Source of the DNA: Ga0074130 sp035565355
GTDB taxonomy: Bacteria > Pseudomonadota > Gammaproteobacteria > Burkholderiales > Rhodocyclaceae
Assembly: GCA_035565355.1 (NCBI GenBank)
Contig: DATMSM010000012.1
Coordinates: 1 to 64,000 of the forward strand
DNA: 64,000 bases
Direction of reading: 5' to 3'
Position numbers and translations under genes: made by a program. The notes beneath the pieces were generated by a model. It was given only the letters and a program-made list of their open reading frames with translations. It was not told the origin of the DNA and ran no database searches. The first letter of the stretch is position 1. Every line of letters starts with the position of its first letter. This document shows positions 10,001 to 17,483 of the stretch, piece after piece.

Positions 10001-11127
10001 AGCGGGCCAAGGTCGATGGCGCCTGGTCCGCCCGCCACTGCCTGGGTGGACAGCGCGAGCTTCCTGCCTTCGGCCACGAAGTCGCCGCCGTCGCGCTGTG
10101 CGCTGAAGCGGCCGTGCAGGCGTTGCAGGTCCAGCATGGGCAGCTTGGCCCCCAGCCTCATCTGCACATCGGACAGCGCCACGTCGGCGGTGATGGCGGT
10201 GATTCTGCTGGCGAAAGCGGCAGCCTCCGGGCTGGTTTCCTCGGCGGGGCGCGCCTTGTCCTGCGGCTGCGCGGCACTGAAGTCCATCCACAGGCGCAGG
10301 CCGCCGCTGCCACGCGTCAGGGTGATGGGGTAATCCACCCAGGTGCGCCAGACGGCCAGGTCGGCGTAGTCGAGTTCGGCATAGAGCTGGCCCAGCCAGC
10401 GGTCGAACTGGGCGAGATCGCCGCCCCTGACGTCAGCGCGCATGTCGAGCCGGGTTGCCAATGCGGCCGGGGGCTCGGCAGTGAGGCCGAAGCGGTGGCG
10501 GCGGCCATTGTTGCGAAGATTGAAGTTCACTTTCTTCAGCGTCAGCGTGGGTGCCTGCCGCAGGGCGTCATCCCAGTTCAGCGTGGCGTCGCGGATCACG
10601 ATCTGCCCCTGCGCCAACACCCAGTCGGACAGACGCGCGTCCTCGCTGTCGTCCTGGTTGAGCGGCAGGCCGGCGATGAAAATCCGCCCGTCAGCCTCGC
10701 GGCGCATGTTCAGCTCTGGCGCGTCGATGGACAGGCGGTGCAGGCGCAGATCGAAATGCCACAACGAGGACCAGCCGACCACGGCCTCGATGCGCTCAAA
10801 GCCCAGGGCCGGGCGGCCGGCCTGATCTGCCACGCGCACGTCGTGCAGCAGCAGGCGGGGGCGCAGGCCCTGCCAGTCGGCCTCGATTCCGCCAATGGCG
10901 ACGGGCAGCTTGATCGCCGCGACGATGGCCTGCTCGATATCGCTGCGATAGTCGGCGATATGCGGCAGCACGGCGTAACGCAGCGTCAGGAACAGGCCAG
11001 CGAAGGCAAAGTAGCCGATCAGGGCCAGCCACAGCAGAGGACGCCTCAACTTCTCCCAGCGCGCACGCAGGGCTGCGGGCAAGGGGCGGGCAAGCAGGGT
11101 CCGGCTGCGTTTGAGGATCGGATTCAA
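7051..11127 (-). CDS. yhdP: YhdP family AsmA-like envelope protein
   Basis: A 1358-residue protein with one N-terminal membrane anchor (about residues 33-55, LLWLALIGYFAFAGLF). A very long periplasmic region follows, rich in alternating beta-type sequence, ending with an AsmA-like C-terminal block (FSEGFAFDSIRGDVNV, VGAMIANPAIGAVAWLA). It is slightly longer than E. coli YhdP (1266). YhdP, TamB and YdbH are bridge-like proteins proposed to move phospholipids from the inner to the outer membrane. The C-terminus is short and charged. It is the first gene of the leftward yhdP-nit-tldD set. Confidence 0.92.
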   Translation of the reverse strand: MNPILKRSRTLLARPLPAALRARWEKLRRPLLWLALIGYFAFAGLFLTLRYAVLPHIADYRSDIEQAIVAAIKLPVAIGGIEADWQGLRPRLLLHDVRVADQAGRPALGFERIEAVVGWSSLWHFDLRLHRLSIDAPELNMRREADGRIFIAGLPLNQDDSEDARLSDWVLAQGQIVIRDATLNWDDALRQAPTLTLKKVNFNLRNNGRRHRFGLTAEPPAALATRLDMRADVRGGDLAQFDRWLGQLYAELDYADLAVWRTWVDYPITLTRGSGGLRLWMDFSAAQPQDKARPAEETSPEAAAFASRITAITADVALSDVQMRLGAKLPMLDLQRLHGRFSAQRDGGDFVAEGRKLALSTQAVAGGPGAIDLGPLDFRVALGMDETGRAERMDANFNTLDLGKLDALAAYLPLPEEYVRQLAKLELEGRIDELESRWDGRRQRYAIKGRFHDLGIASYDALPGVRKLSGSIDGTDTGGSIVLNSRNAQLSLPSVFPEPDIALNKLDAKLNWKRKDSKYDVNIETLSFANADAEGTAQGRYHGETGKPGSIDLNAQLKRAEGTAVWRYLPLAVNQDARDWVRQGILDGHSNDVKLVLKGDLAKFPFPDGSGTFKVLVKAHNATVRPTPAWPDITGIDGDLAFVGVGMFINAHKGQVLGASLSGVRAEIADLDSVIDQTLTISGKAKGPTQEFLNFIEASPVGERINHFTAPMAASGNGELDLKLKLTLHDLDQSTAEGSYLFDNNKLTPDPSLPQLTEVHGRLDFTGDGISVKEAHANMLGAPVVIKVATETDGRIEVDAAGQFNVAAMRKLYPMPLFDQLSGSGRWKGLFSIRKNDVDVRITSDLVGLTSNLPEPFNKTAAAPMELRIERKTLAPETAGKKPARAPAGPQREMQEIVLGKLLRAQFLRNVGASEIQRGYMALGNGAEAARLPERGVLFSADLARFDIDFWQRMLTSSSGNASKSAGKSPSKDSSLPFNQLDLRTNELVFLNRTLQDVRLNAQSSGTLWKADFRSKGVSAQLDWQPGKDGKPGRISGRIPQLTIPDPNQQVTEIARLQDNAGDQLPALALVIDNISVRGHHWGAVTLDAENRGGYWNAKFSVNNEDGSLSGDGRWRPDAQQHDTQINFRLKASSLEKLLARAGYADAIRRGTVNLEGNLDWNGSPLNIDYPTLNGKLKVDMQNGQFKKLEPGIGRLLGVLSLQSIPRRVTLDFRDIFSEGFAFDSIRGDVNVSQGVMETREFAIQGPAATVRMSGNVNLPAETQNLNVRVQPVLGDTLAVGAMIANPAIGAVAWLAHKVLKNPIDQAFAFEYQVTGKWEDPKVAKINTGRDINKAIEEEIAKQNPVLNKDAPKETERK

Positions 11128-11349
11128 AAAGGGTCCTGGCGAAATTGGAGCGCTTGCGGCGGGTGGCGGCTACGGATTTGAACTGTGCCAGAGGCCGTTC
11201 GTCTGCAGTACGGAGGAAACAATTTGCAATCTCTTCAACACGCAGCGTGGCGGGCCCGGCTGACGCTAGAATGCATGTTACGCATTTTACCCCACGCCAC
11301 AGGCCGGCTTTACCGGCCGCTAGCCTCCGAGCCCCGCCCGCCGCGCGCC

Positions 11350-14049
11350 ATGTCCGCCTCCTTTACTGAAGTCCTGCCCCTGTCCCGCTATCTGAGCCGC
11401 CTTGCGCAGGCGCGCCCTGAGCTGGCCGCTGAAGTGGAGGCGGCCTGGTCCGAGCCGCTCACACCCTCGCAATTGCGTGCCTGGCTGGCGGCGCAGACGC
11501 TGAATGAGGAAACGCTGAAGCCGGTGCTGCGCCGCATGAAGCAACGTGCCTATCTGCACATCGCCGCACGCGATCTTGCCGGCCTGGCGCCGCTGGCTGA
11601 GGTGACCGAGGGCATGAGCCTGCTGGCCGAAGTTGCGGTGGAGACGGCCCTGCAGGTGCTCACGCCCGTCCTGGCCGCCCGCCACGGCCTGCCGCGCAAT
11701 GCAGCGGGGGAGGTGCAGGAGCTGATCGTGATCGGCATGGGCAAGCTCGGCGGCCGCGAACTGAATGTGTCGTCGGACATCGACCTGATCTTCGTGTATC
11801 CGGACGATGGGGAGACGGATGGCGAACGCGGCATTTCGAATTTCGAGTTTTTCACCCGCCTGGGCAAGCAGCTGATCAATGCGATCGCTGATGTGACCGA
11901 ACACGGCCAAGTCTTCCGCGTCGACATGCGTTTGCGTCCGAATGGTGATTCCGGCCCGCTGGTGTGCAGCTTCGAGATGCTGGAGAACTATCTCATCACG
12001 CAGGGGCGCGAGTGGGAGCGCTACGCCTGGATCAAGGCACGGCCGCTCAGCGGCGGTCAGCAGGATGAGCTGGAAGCGATCCGCCGCCCCTTCGTGTTCC
12101 GCAAGTACCTCGATTACGGCACCATCAACGCCATGCGCGAGCTGCACGCGCAGATACGCCGCGAGGTCGAACGCAAGGACATGGCCGACAACGTCAAGCT
12201 CGGCCCGGGCGGCATACGCGAGATCGAGTTTGTGGCGCAGGTCTTCCAATTGATACGCGGCGGCCGTGACCAGAAGCTGCAGATCAAGCCGACCTGTGCG
12301 GTACTGGCGCGCCTGGCTGAGCGCGGTCTTCTGCAACAGGAGGCCTGTGATCGGCTGACCGAGGCCTATGTCTTCCTGCGCCGTCTCGAGCACCGCCTGC
12401 AATATCTGGACGATGCGCAAACCCACAGCCTGCCGACGCAGGCCGAGGACCAGGCGCTGGTCGCCCGGGCCATGGGCTTTGCGGATTACGCGGGCTTGCT
12501 TGCGCAGCTCGGCGACTATCGCAGCCTGGTGACGAATCACTTCCATGCCGTGTTCGACGATCCGAATCAGGCACAGCACAAGTTGGATGATGTCTGGAGC
12601 GCCGCCGAGGACGATGGCTTTTGCAGCACCCGCCTCGCCGGGCTGGGCTACAAGGATGCCGATGCGGTGGCGCAGCGCCTGGCGCAGATGAAAAAGAGCA
12701 GCCGCTACCAGCAGCTGTCGGCCGACAGTCGCGCCCGCATGGATGTGCTGGTGCCGCGCCTGGTCGAACTTTCAGCCACCAGCAGTGATCCCGATGCGAC
12801 CCTGGCGCGTGGGCTCGACCTGCTGGAGGTCATCGCCCGCCGCACGGCCTATCTGGCCTTGCTGGAACAGTATCCGCATGCGCTGGCCAAGGTCACTCAG
12901 GTGATCAGCGCGGCCTCATGGGCGGCGCAATATCTGCGCGACCATCCGATCCTGCTCGATGAATTGCTGGACCCGCGCCTGCTCGACATCAAGCCGGACT
13001 GGCAGGCCTTCCACGCCGAACTGGTCGGCATGCTGGATGCGGTCGAACCGGATACCGAGCGGCAGATGGATCTGATGCGCGAGAGCCATCACGCGCAAGT
13101 GTTTCGCGTGCTGACCCAGGACCTGTCCGGCCTCTACACGGTCGAGAAGCTTTCGGATCACCTCTCCGCGCTGGCCGACATCATGCTTGAGGAGGCGGTG
13201 CGCCTGGCCTGGAAGAAGCTGCTGACCCGGCATCGCGACACGCCGGCTTTTGCCGTCATCGCCTACGGCAAGCTTGGCGGCAAGGAGCTGGGTTACTCCT
13301 CTGACCTCGATCTGGTATTTCTGTTCGACGATGAGGCGACGAATGCGGCCGAGGTGTATTCGCGTCTTGGGACGCGCGTGAATACCTGGCTGTCGGCGCA
13401 GACACCGGCCGGGCAGCTGTTCGAGACCGATCTGCGCCTGCGCCCCAACGGTGAGAGCGGCCTGGTGGTGAGCTCGATGGCCTCTTTTCGCAAGTATCAA
13501 CGGGAGTCGGCGTGGATGTGGGAGCATCAGGCGCTGACCCGCGCGCGCTTTGCAGCGGGGGACCCGCGCATCGGCGCGGAGTTCGAATCGGTGCGCATCG
13601 AGATTCTGCGTCAGGCGCGGGACCGGGCGGCCCTGCGCGCCGAGGTGCTCGCCATGCGCCAGAAGATGCTGGATACCCATGCGAGCAAGGGCCTGGGCAA
13701 GGATGTGTTCGACATCAAGCATGACCTCGGTGGCCTGGTCGATGTCGAGTTCATCGTCCAATACCTGATCCTGGCACATGCGCACGAGTTTGCCGAACTG
13801 ACCGGCAATCTCGGTAACATTGCGCTTTTGAAGATAGCCGCTGACCTCGGCCTGATTCCCGCGGACCTGGCCGAGCGTGTGCGCAAGGCCTATCGCGAAT
13901 ATCGCCGCCGTCAGCACGCGCTGCGCCTGAACGGCGCCCGGCCGCGCGTGCCGATTGCCGAGATGGCCGCGCATGTCGATGCCGTGCGCGGTTTGTGGAA
14001 CCTGGTTTTTTCCGAAGAAGCGTTGGCTCGTCCGACTGCTTCGAACTGA
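11350..14049 (+). CDS. glnE: Glutamine synthetase adenylyltransferase/adenylyl-removing enzyme
   Basis: An 899-residue bifunctional enzyme that adds AMP to, or removes it from, a tyrosine of glutamine synthetase in response to PII. Both nucleotidyltransferase halves are visible. The N-terminal one has GKLGGRELNVSSDIDLIF and the C-terminal one GKLGGKELGYSSDLDLVF, each with the paired aspartates. The ATG at 11350 is chosen because it gives the usual betaproteobacterial length; an in-frame ATG at 11185 would add 55 low-quality residues. It is transcribed away from yhdP, and the 220 bases between them must hold both promoters. Confidence 0.95.
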   Translation: MSASFTEVLPLSRYLSRLAQARPELAAEVEAAWSEPLTPSQLRAWLAAQTLNEETLKPVLRRMKQRAYLHIAARDLAGLAPLAEVTEGMSLLAEVAVETALQVLTPVLAARHGLPRNAAGEVQELIVIGMGKLGGRELNVSSDIDLIFVYPDDGETDGERGISNFEFFTRLGKQLINAIADVTEHGQVFRVDMRLRPNGDSGPLVCSFEMLENYLITQGREWERYAWIKARPLSGGQQDELEAIRRPFVFRKYLDYGTINAMRELHAQIRREVERKDMADNVKLGPGGIREIEFVAQVFQLIRGGRDQKLQIKPTCAVLARLAERGLLQQEACDRLTEAYVFLRRLEHRLQYLDDAQTHSLPTQAEDQALVARAMGFADYAGLLAQLGDYRSLVTNHFHAVFDDPNQAQHKLDDVWSAAEDDGFCSTRLAGLGYKDADAVAQRLAQMKKSSRYQQLSADSRARMDVLVPRLVELSATSSDPDATLARGLDLLEVIARRTAYLALLEQYPHALAKVTQVISAASWAAQYLRDHPILLDELLDPRLLDIKPDWQAFHAELVGMLDAVEPDTERQMDLMRESHHAQVFRVLTQDLSGLYTVEKLSDHLSALADIMLEEAVRLAWKKLLTRHRDTPAFAVIAYGKLGGKELGYSSDLDLVFLFDDEATNAAEVYSRLGTRVNTWLSAQTPAGQLFETDLRLRPNGESGLVVSSMASFRKYQRESAWMWEHQALTRARFAAGDPRIGAEFESVRIEILRQARDRAALRAEVLAMRQKMLDTHASKGLGKDVFDIKHDLGGLVDVEFIVQYLILAHAHEFAELTGNLGNIALLKIAADLGLIPADLAERVRKAYREYRRRQHALRLNGARPRVPIAEMAAHVDAVRGLWNLVFSEEALARPTASN

Positions 14050-14070
14050 ATTTCGATTTAAGGATTAGCT

Positions 14071-15306
14071 ATGCCCGTGAATTACAGCCCCAGCACGCCC
14101 GATCAACTGCATGCCGTCGGCGGTGTGCGCCTGGGGGTGACCGAAGCCGAGGTGCGCAAGAAGAACCGCAAGGACCTGACGCTGATCGAGCTCGCGCCGG
14201 GCAGCGTGGCCGCCGGCGTGTTCACGCAGAACCGCTTCTGCGCCGCGCCGGTGACGCTGTGCCGCACTCACCTGGCCGCTGGCAATGATATTCGCGCCCT
14301 TGTCATCAATACCGGGATTGCCAATGCCGGCACCGGCGAGCCGGGCATGCAGGCGGCACAGGCCACCTGCGACGCCGCTGCCAAGCTGCTGGGCATAGAG
14401 GCACGGCAGGTGCTGCCGTTCTCTACCGGCGTGATTCTCGAACTGCTGCCGGCTGACCGCGTCATCGCCGGCCTGCCCAAGGCGCAGGCGAATCTCAAGG
14501 CCGATGGCTGGCACGAGGCCGCGCAAGGCATCATGACGACCGACACGGTGCACAAGGCCGCCTCGCGCCGGATTACCGTCGATGGCAAGACCGTCACTAT
14601 CACCGGCATTTCCAAAGGCGCCGGCATGATCCGTCCGAACATGGCGACCATGCTGGGCTTCCTCGCTACCGACGCCGGCATGCCGGCAGCGCTGCTGGAG
14701 TCCCTGGTCAAGGAGACTGCGGACCAAAGCTTCAACTGCATCACCGTCGACGGCGACACCTCGACCAACGACTCCTTCATCATGATCGCCACCGGCGCCG
14801 CCGGTGTCAGCGTGGATGAAACGCATGCGCAGTGGAACGAACTCAAGCAAGCACTGATCGATGTGGCGCGCGAGCTGGCGCAGGCCATCGTGCGCGATGG
14901 CGAAGGCGCGACCAAGTTCATCAGCATCCAGGTCGGCGGCGGCAAGAACACCGAAGAGTGCCGCATGGTCGGCTATGCCATCGGCCACTCGCCTCTGGTC
15001 AAGACCGCTTTCTTCGCCTCTGACCCCAATTTGGGCCGCATCCAGGCCGCTATCGGTTACGCCGGCATCTCGGATCTGGATGTCAGCAAGACCAAGATCT
15101 GGCTGGCGTCGAACGGCGAGGAAGCACTGGTGTCCGAGCATGGCGGCCGTGCGGCCGGCTATAGCGAGGCCACGGGTTCGCGCATCATGCAGGCTGCGGA
15201 GATCACCATCCGCATCGATCTGGGGCGCGGCACTGCCGAAACCACAATCTGGTCCTGCGACTTTTCCTACGACTATGTGAAGATCAACGCCGACTACCGC
15301 AGCTGA
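14071..15306 (+). CDS. argJ: Bifunctional ornithine acetyltransferase/N-acetylglutamate synthase
   Basis: A 411-residue ArgJ, which transfers the acetyl group from N-acetylornithine to glutamate in the cyclic arginine pathway. The autoproteolytic site is intact: KGAGMIRPNMATML, with Thr193 the expected nucleophile that becomes the N-terminus of the beta chain. The protein has no signal peptide and is cytoplasmic. The gene follows glnE by 21 bases, so read-through is likely. A strong bidirectional terminator follows at 15,326. Confidence 0.97.
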   Translation: MPVNYSPSTPDQLHAVGGVRLGVTEAEVRKKNRKDLTLIELAPGSVAAGVFTQNRFCAAPVTLCRTHLAAGNDIRALVINTGIANAGTGEPGMQAAQATCDAAAKLLGIEARQVLPFSTGVILELLPADRVIAGLPKAQANLKADGWHEAAQGIMTTDTVHKAASRRITVDGKTVTITGISKGAGMIRPNMATMLGFLATDAGMPAALLESLVKETADQSFNCITVDGDTSTNDSFIMIATGAAGVSVDETHAQWNELKQALIDVARELAQAIVRDGEGATKFISIQVGGGKNTEECRMVGYAIGHSPLVKTAFFASDPNLGRIQAAIGYAGISDLDVSKTKIWLASNGEEALVSEHGGRAAGYSEATGSRIMQAAEITIRIDLGRGTAETTIWSCDFSYDYVKINADYRS

Positions 15307-15325
15307 TTCGGCTTCGGCCCGCAAG

Positions 15326-15354
15326 GAAAAAGCCCCGCACTGCGGGGCTTTTTT
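15326..15354. terminator. Bidirectional intrinsic terminator between argJ and apaG
   Basis: The inverted repeat AAAAAGCCCCGC, loop ACT, GCGGGGCTTTTT has a U-run on both strands. It lies between the convergent argJ and apaG genes and can serve both. Confidence 0.92.
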
Positions 15355-15371
15355 CATGGAGCCGGGTTTGC

Positions 15372-15755
15372 TCAGTGCAGCACGCGCGGCATGGACAGGA
15401 CGAACTCTGGAATGGCGGCCTCGAACTGGGTGCCGTCCTCGGCCGTCATTTGATAGCTGCCGCGCATGGTGCCGACGGCTGTTGTCAGGGCGCAGCCGCT
15501 GGTATAGGTGAACTCCTGGCCGGGCGCTAGCAGCGGCTGGTGGCCAACCACCCCCAGGCCCTTGACCTCCTGCACGTCGCCTTCGGCGTCGGTAATGATC
15601 CAGTGCCGCGAAATCAGTTGTGCGGACACGGCGCCGGTATTGCGGATGGTGATGTGGTACGCGAAGACGAAACGGTTCTCGGCCACGTCGGATTGTTCGG
15701 GCAGGTATTCGGTTTCGACCACGACCTGAATGTCGTATTGCTTGCTTTCAGCCAT
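15372..15755 (-). CDS. apaG: ApaG protein
   Basis: A 127-residue ApaG, matching the E. coli length of 125. It shows the fibronectin-like beta-sandwich landmarks RFVFAYHITIRNTG, RHWIITDAEG and the conserved GVVGHQPLLAPGQEFTYTSG. The frame continues upstream to 15,836, but the start at 15,755 (MAESKQYDIQV) fits the family. The biochemical role is poorly defined: it has been tied to cobalt resistance/magnesium efflux in Salmonella, and the fold resembles an F-box adaptor domain. It is transcribed convergently with argJ and divergently from rpe. Confidence 0.92.
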   Translation of the reverse strand: MAESKQYDIQVVVETEYLPEQSDVAENRFVFAYHITIRNTGAVSAQLISRHWIITDAEGDVQEVKGLGVVGHQPLLAPGQEFTYTSGCALTTAVGTMRGSYQMTAEDGTQFEAAIPEFVLSMPRVLH

Positions 15756-15943
15756 CCCGGCATTGCACACGAATTTGTGTCGCGCCGCAAGTACACACCG
15801 CTCGGGCTGAGCCTGGCGAAGCCCGCTCCTTCGCACAGCCCTGCGATCCGGCCAGTGAACTTCCCGCGCTCACAGTGCAGGGTGAGTCAAACGGGATGTT
15901 TGAGACACGGTAAAATCGGGTTTTCCTCGTATCGGAATCGATC

Positions 15944-16636
15944 ATGTCCCATCGCATCGCCCCCAGCCTCCTCTCTGCCGACTTCGCCAAACTGGGCGAA
16001 GAGGTGCGCAATGTGGTTGCGTCCGGTGCCGACTGGATCCACTTCGATGTGATGGACAATCACTATGTGCCCAACCTGACGATCGGGCCCATGGTCTGCG
16101 AGGCGATTCGCCCGCATACGACGGCAACCATCGACGTTCATTTGATGGTCAAGCCGGTCGATCGCATCGTTCCCGACTTCGCCAAGGCGGGCGCCAACGT
16201 CATCACCTTTCATCCGGAGGCCTCGGACCACATCGACCGTTCCCTGTCGCTGATTCGCGAACACGGCTGCATGGCCGGCCTGGTCTTCAATCCGGCCACG
16301 CCGCTACACTATCTCGATTACGTCATGGACAAGATCGACATCGTGCTGCTGATGAGCGTGAATCCGGGCTTCGGCGGCCAGAAGTTCATCCCGGAAACCC
16401 TGGTCAAGCTGCGCGAGACCCGCAAGCGCCTTGATGCCTACAAGGAAAAGACCGGCCGCACCATCCTCCTGGAGATCGACGGCGGCGTGAAGGTCGACAA
16501 TATCGCCGAGATTGCCAAGGCCGGCGCCTGCACCTTCGTCGCCGGCTCTGCGGTGTTCGGTGCCGGCAAGGACAGCGATGCGCATCGTTACGACAGCGTG
16601 ATCGCTGCGCTCAAGGGCGAGCTGGCGAAGGTCTGA
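15944..16636 (+). CDS. rpe: Ribulose-phosphate 3-epimerase
   Basis: A 230-residue TIM-barrel enzyme that interconverts ribulose 5-phosphate and xylulose 5-phosphate in the pentose phosphate or Calvin cycles. Diagnostic blocks are IAPSLLSADF at the start, HFDVMDNHYVPNLTIGP (metal-binding His and catalytic Asp), MSVNPGFGGQKF and EIDGGV. It overlaps the next gene by one base (stop TGA and start ATG share the A at 16,636), so rpe and gph are coupled. The order rpe-gph-trpE is common in betaproteobacteria. Confidence 0.97.
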   Translation: MSHRIAPSLLSADFAKLGEEVRNVVASGADWIHFDVMDNHYVPNLTIGPMVCEAIRPHTTATIDVHLMVKPVDRIVPDFAKAGANVITFHPEASDHIDRSLSLIREHGCMAGLVFNPATPLHYLDYVMDKIDIVLLMSVNPGFGGQKFIPETLVKLRETRKRLDAYKEKTGRTILLEIDGGVKVDNIAEIAKAGACTFVAGSAVFGAGKDSDAHRYDSVIAALKGELAKV

Positions 16637-17328
16637 TGTCTCGGGTGTTTCCGGTCGAGGTGCGTTCCGTCAGCCTCGACCTCGACGGCACGCTGCTCGA
16701 CACGGTGCCGGACCTCGTCATCGCGGCGAACGGCATGCTGGCTGAGTTGTCGCTGCCCTTGCGCAGCGATGACGAACTGCGCAGCTTTGTCGGCGGTGGC
16801 ATTCCGCGCTTCGTCTTGTGGTGTTTGCCGGAAGCCCAGCGCAGCGAAGCCTTGCACGCTGAAGCGATTGAGGTGTTCAAGCGCCACTATGTGCAGAGCA
16901 ACGGCCGCTATGCAAAGTGCTATCCCGGCGTGATTGAAGGGCTTGAGGCCATGCGCCAGCGCGGTCTGCGTCTGGCCTGCATTACCAACAAGGCCGCCGC
17001 CTTCAGCGAGCCCTTGCTGGAGATGACTGGGCTGGCCGCCTACTTCGAGCTCACCCTGTCGGGCGACAGCCTGCCGGAGAAGAAGCCGCATCCCCTGCCG
17101 CTGCTGGAGGCCTGCCGCCGCCTGGGCAGCCTGCCGGCCCAGCACATGCACATCGGCGACTCGCGCCACGATGCCGCGGCCGCGCTGGCGGCCGGTTGCC
17201 TCAGCGTCACCTTGCCCTATGGCTACAACGAGGGCGAGGATGTGCGTCAATTGGCGACAGATGTTATAGTTCCCAGCGTAAAAGCCGCTCTGGACCTGAT
17301 AGCTGGCGCCATTGGGCGGTCGAACTGA
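16636..17328 (+). CDS. gph: Phosphoglycolate phosphatase
   Basis: A 230-residue HAD-family phosphatase. Motif I is DLDGTLLDT, motif II is CITNK, and the motif III/IV region is GDSRHDAAAA. Gph removes 2-phosphoglycolate formed during DNA repair or by Rubisco oxygenation. It is coupled to rpe and precedes the trp leader by 20 bases. The trp genes may therefore be read partly from the rpe promoter, with the attenuator at 17,429 controlling entry. Confidence 0.93.
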   Translation: MSRVFPVEVRSVSLDLDGTLLDTVPDLVIAANGMLAELSLPLRSDDELRSFVGGGIPRFVLWCLPEAQRSEALHAEAIEVFKRHYVQSNGRYAKCYPGVIEGLEAMRQRGLRLACITNKAAAFSEPLLEMTGLAAYFELTLSGDSLPEKKPHPLPLLEACRRLGSLPAQHMHIGDSRHDAAAALAAGCLSVTLPYGYNEGEDVRQLATDVIVPSVKAALDLIAGAIGRSN

Positions 17329-17348
17329 ACGAATCCTTTCTCCAGATC

Positions 17349-17420
17349 ATGAGCAAAACCACCAACAAGCGCCTCATCGAGGCGGAGGCATGGCCCTGGC
17401 GCCCTCAGCGCCCGGTATGA
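17349..17420 (+). CDS. trpL: trp operon leader peptide
   Basis: A 23-codon reading frame from ATG 17,349 to TGA 17,420. It ends in AEAWPWRPQRPV, with Trp codons at 17,391 and 17,397. It sits directly upstream of three mutually exclusive hairpins before trpE, which is the arrangement of a ribosome-mediated attenuator. Two Trp codons in 23 is far above chance. The small frame alone would not be convincing; the position relative to the RNA structures is what supports it. No strong ribosome-binding site is visible. Confidence 0.72.
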   Translation: MSKTTNKRLIEAEAWPWRPQRPV

Positions 17421-17460
17421 CCCTGTCCGGCGCACATGCAAAAGCATGCGCCGTTGTTTT
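17398..17460 (+). promoter_or_regulatory. trp attenuator (antiterminator/terminator hairpins)
   Basis: Segment 1 GGCGC (17,398-17,402) pairs with segment 2 GCGCC (17,408-17,412). Segment 2 can instead pair with segment 3 GGCGC (17,429-17,433). Segments 3 and 4 form the terminator: GGCGC-AC-ATGC, loop AAAA, GCATGCGCC (17,429-17,452), then CGTTGTTTT. A ribosome stalled at the Trp codons (17,391-17,399) would cover segment 1, free segment 2 for pairing with 3 and permit transcription of trpE. Confidence 0.72.
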
Positions 17461-17483
17461 GCATGAGTGGTTTTGGAGTCCCC

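Noticed and set aside
8800..11181. A 793-codon open frame on the plus strand opposite yhdP
   Set aside because: It is antisense to a well-supported gene, has low-information Gln/Ala/Val/Gly-rich sequence with no domain, and arises from high-GC third positions.
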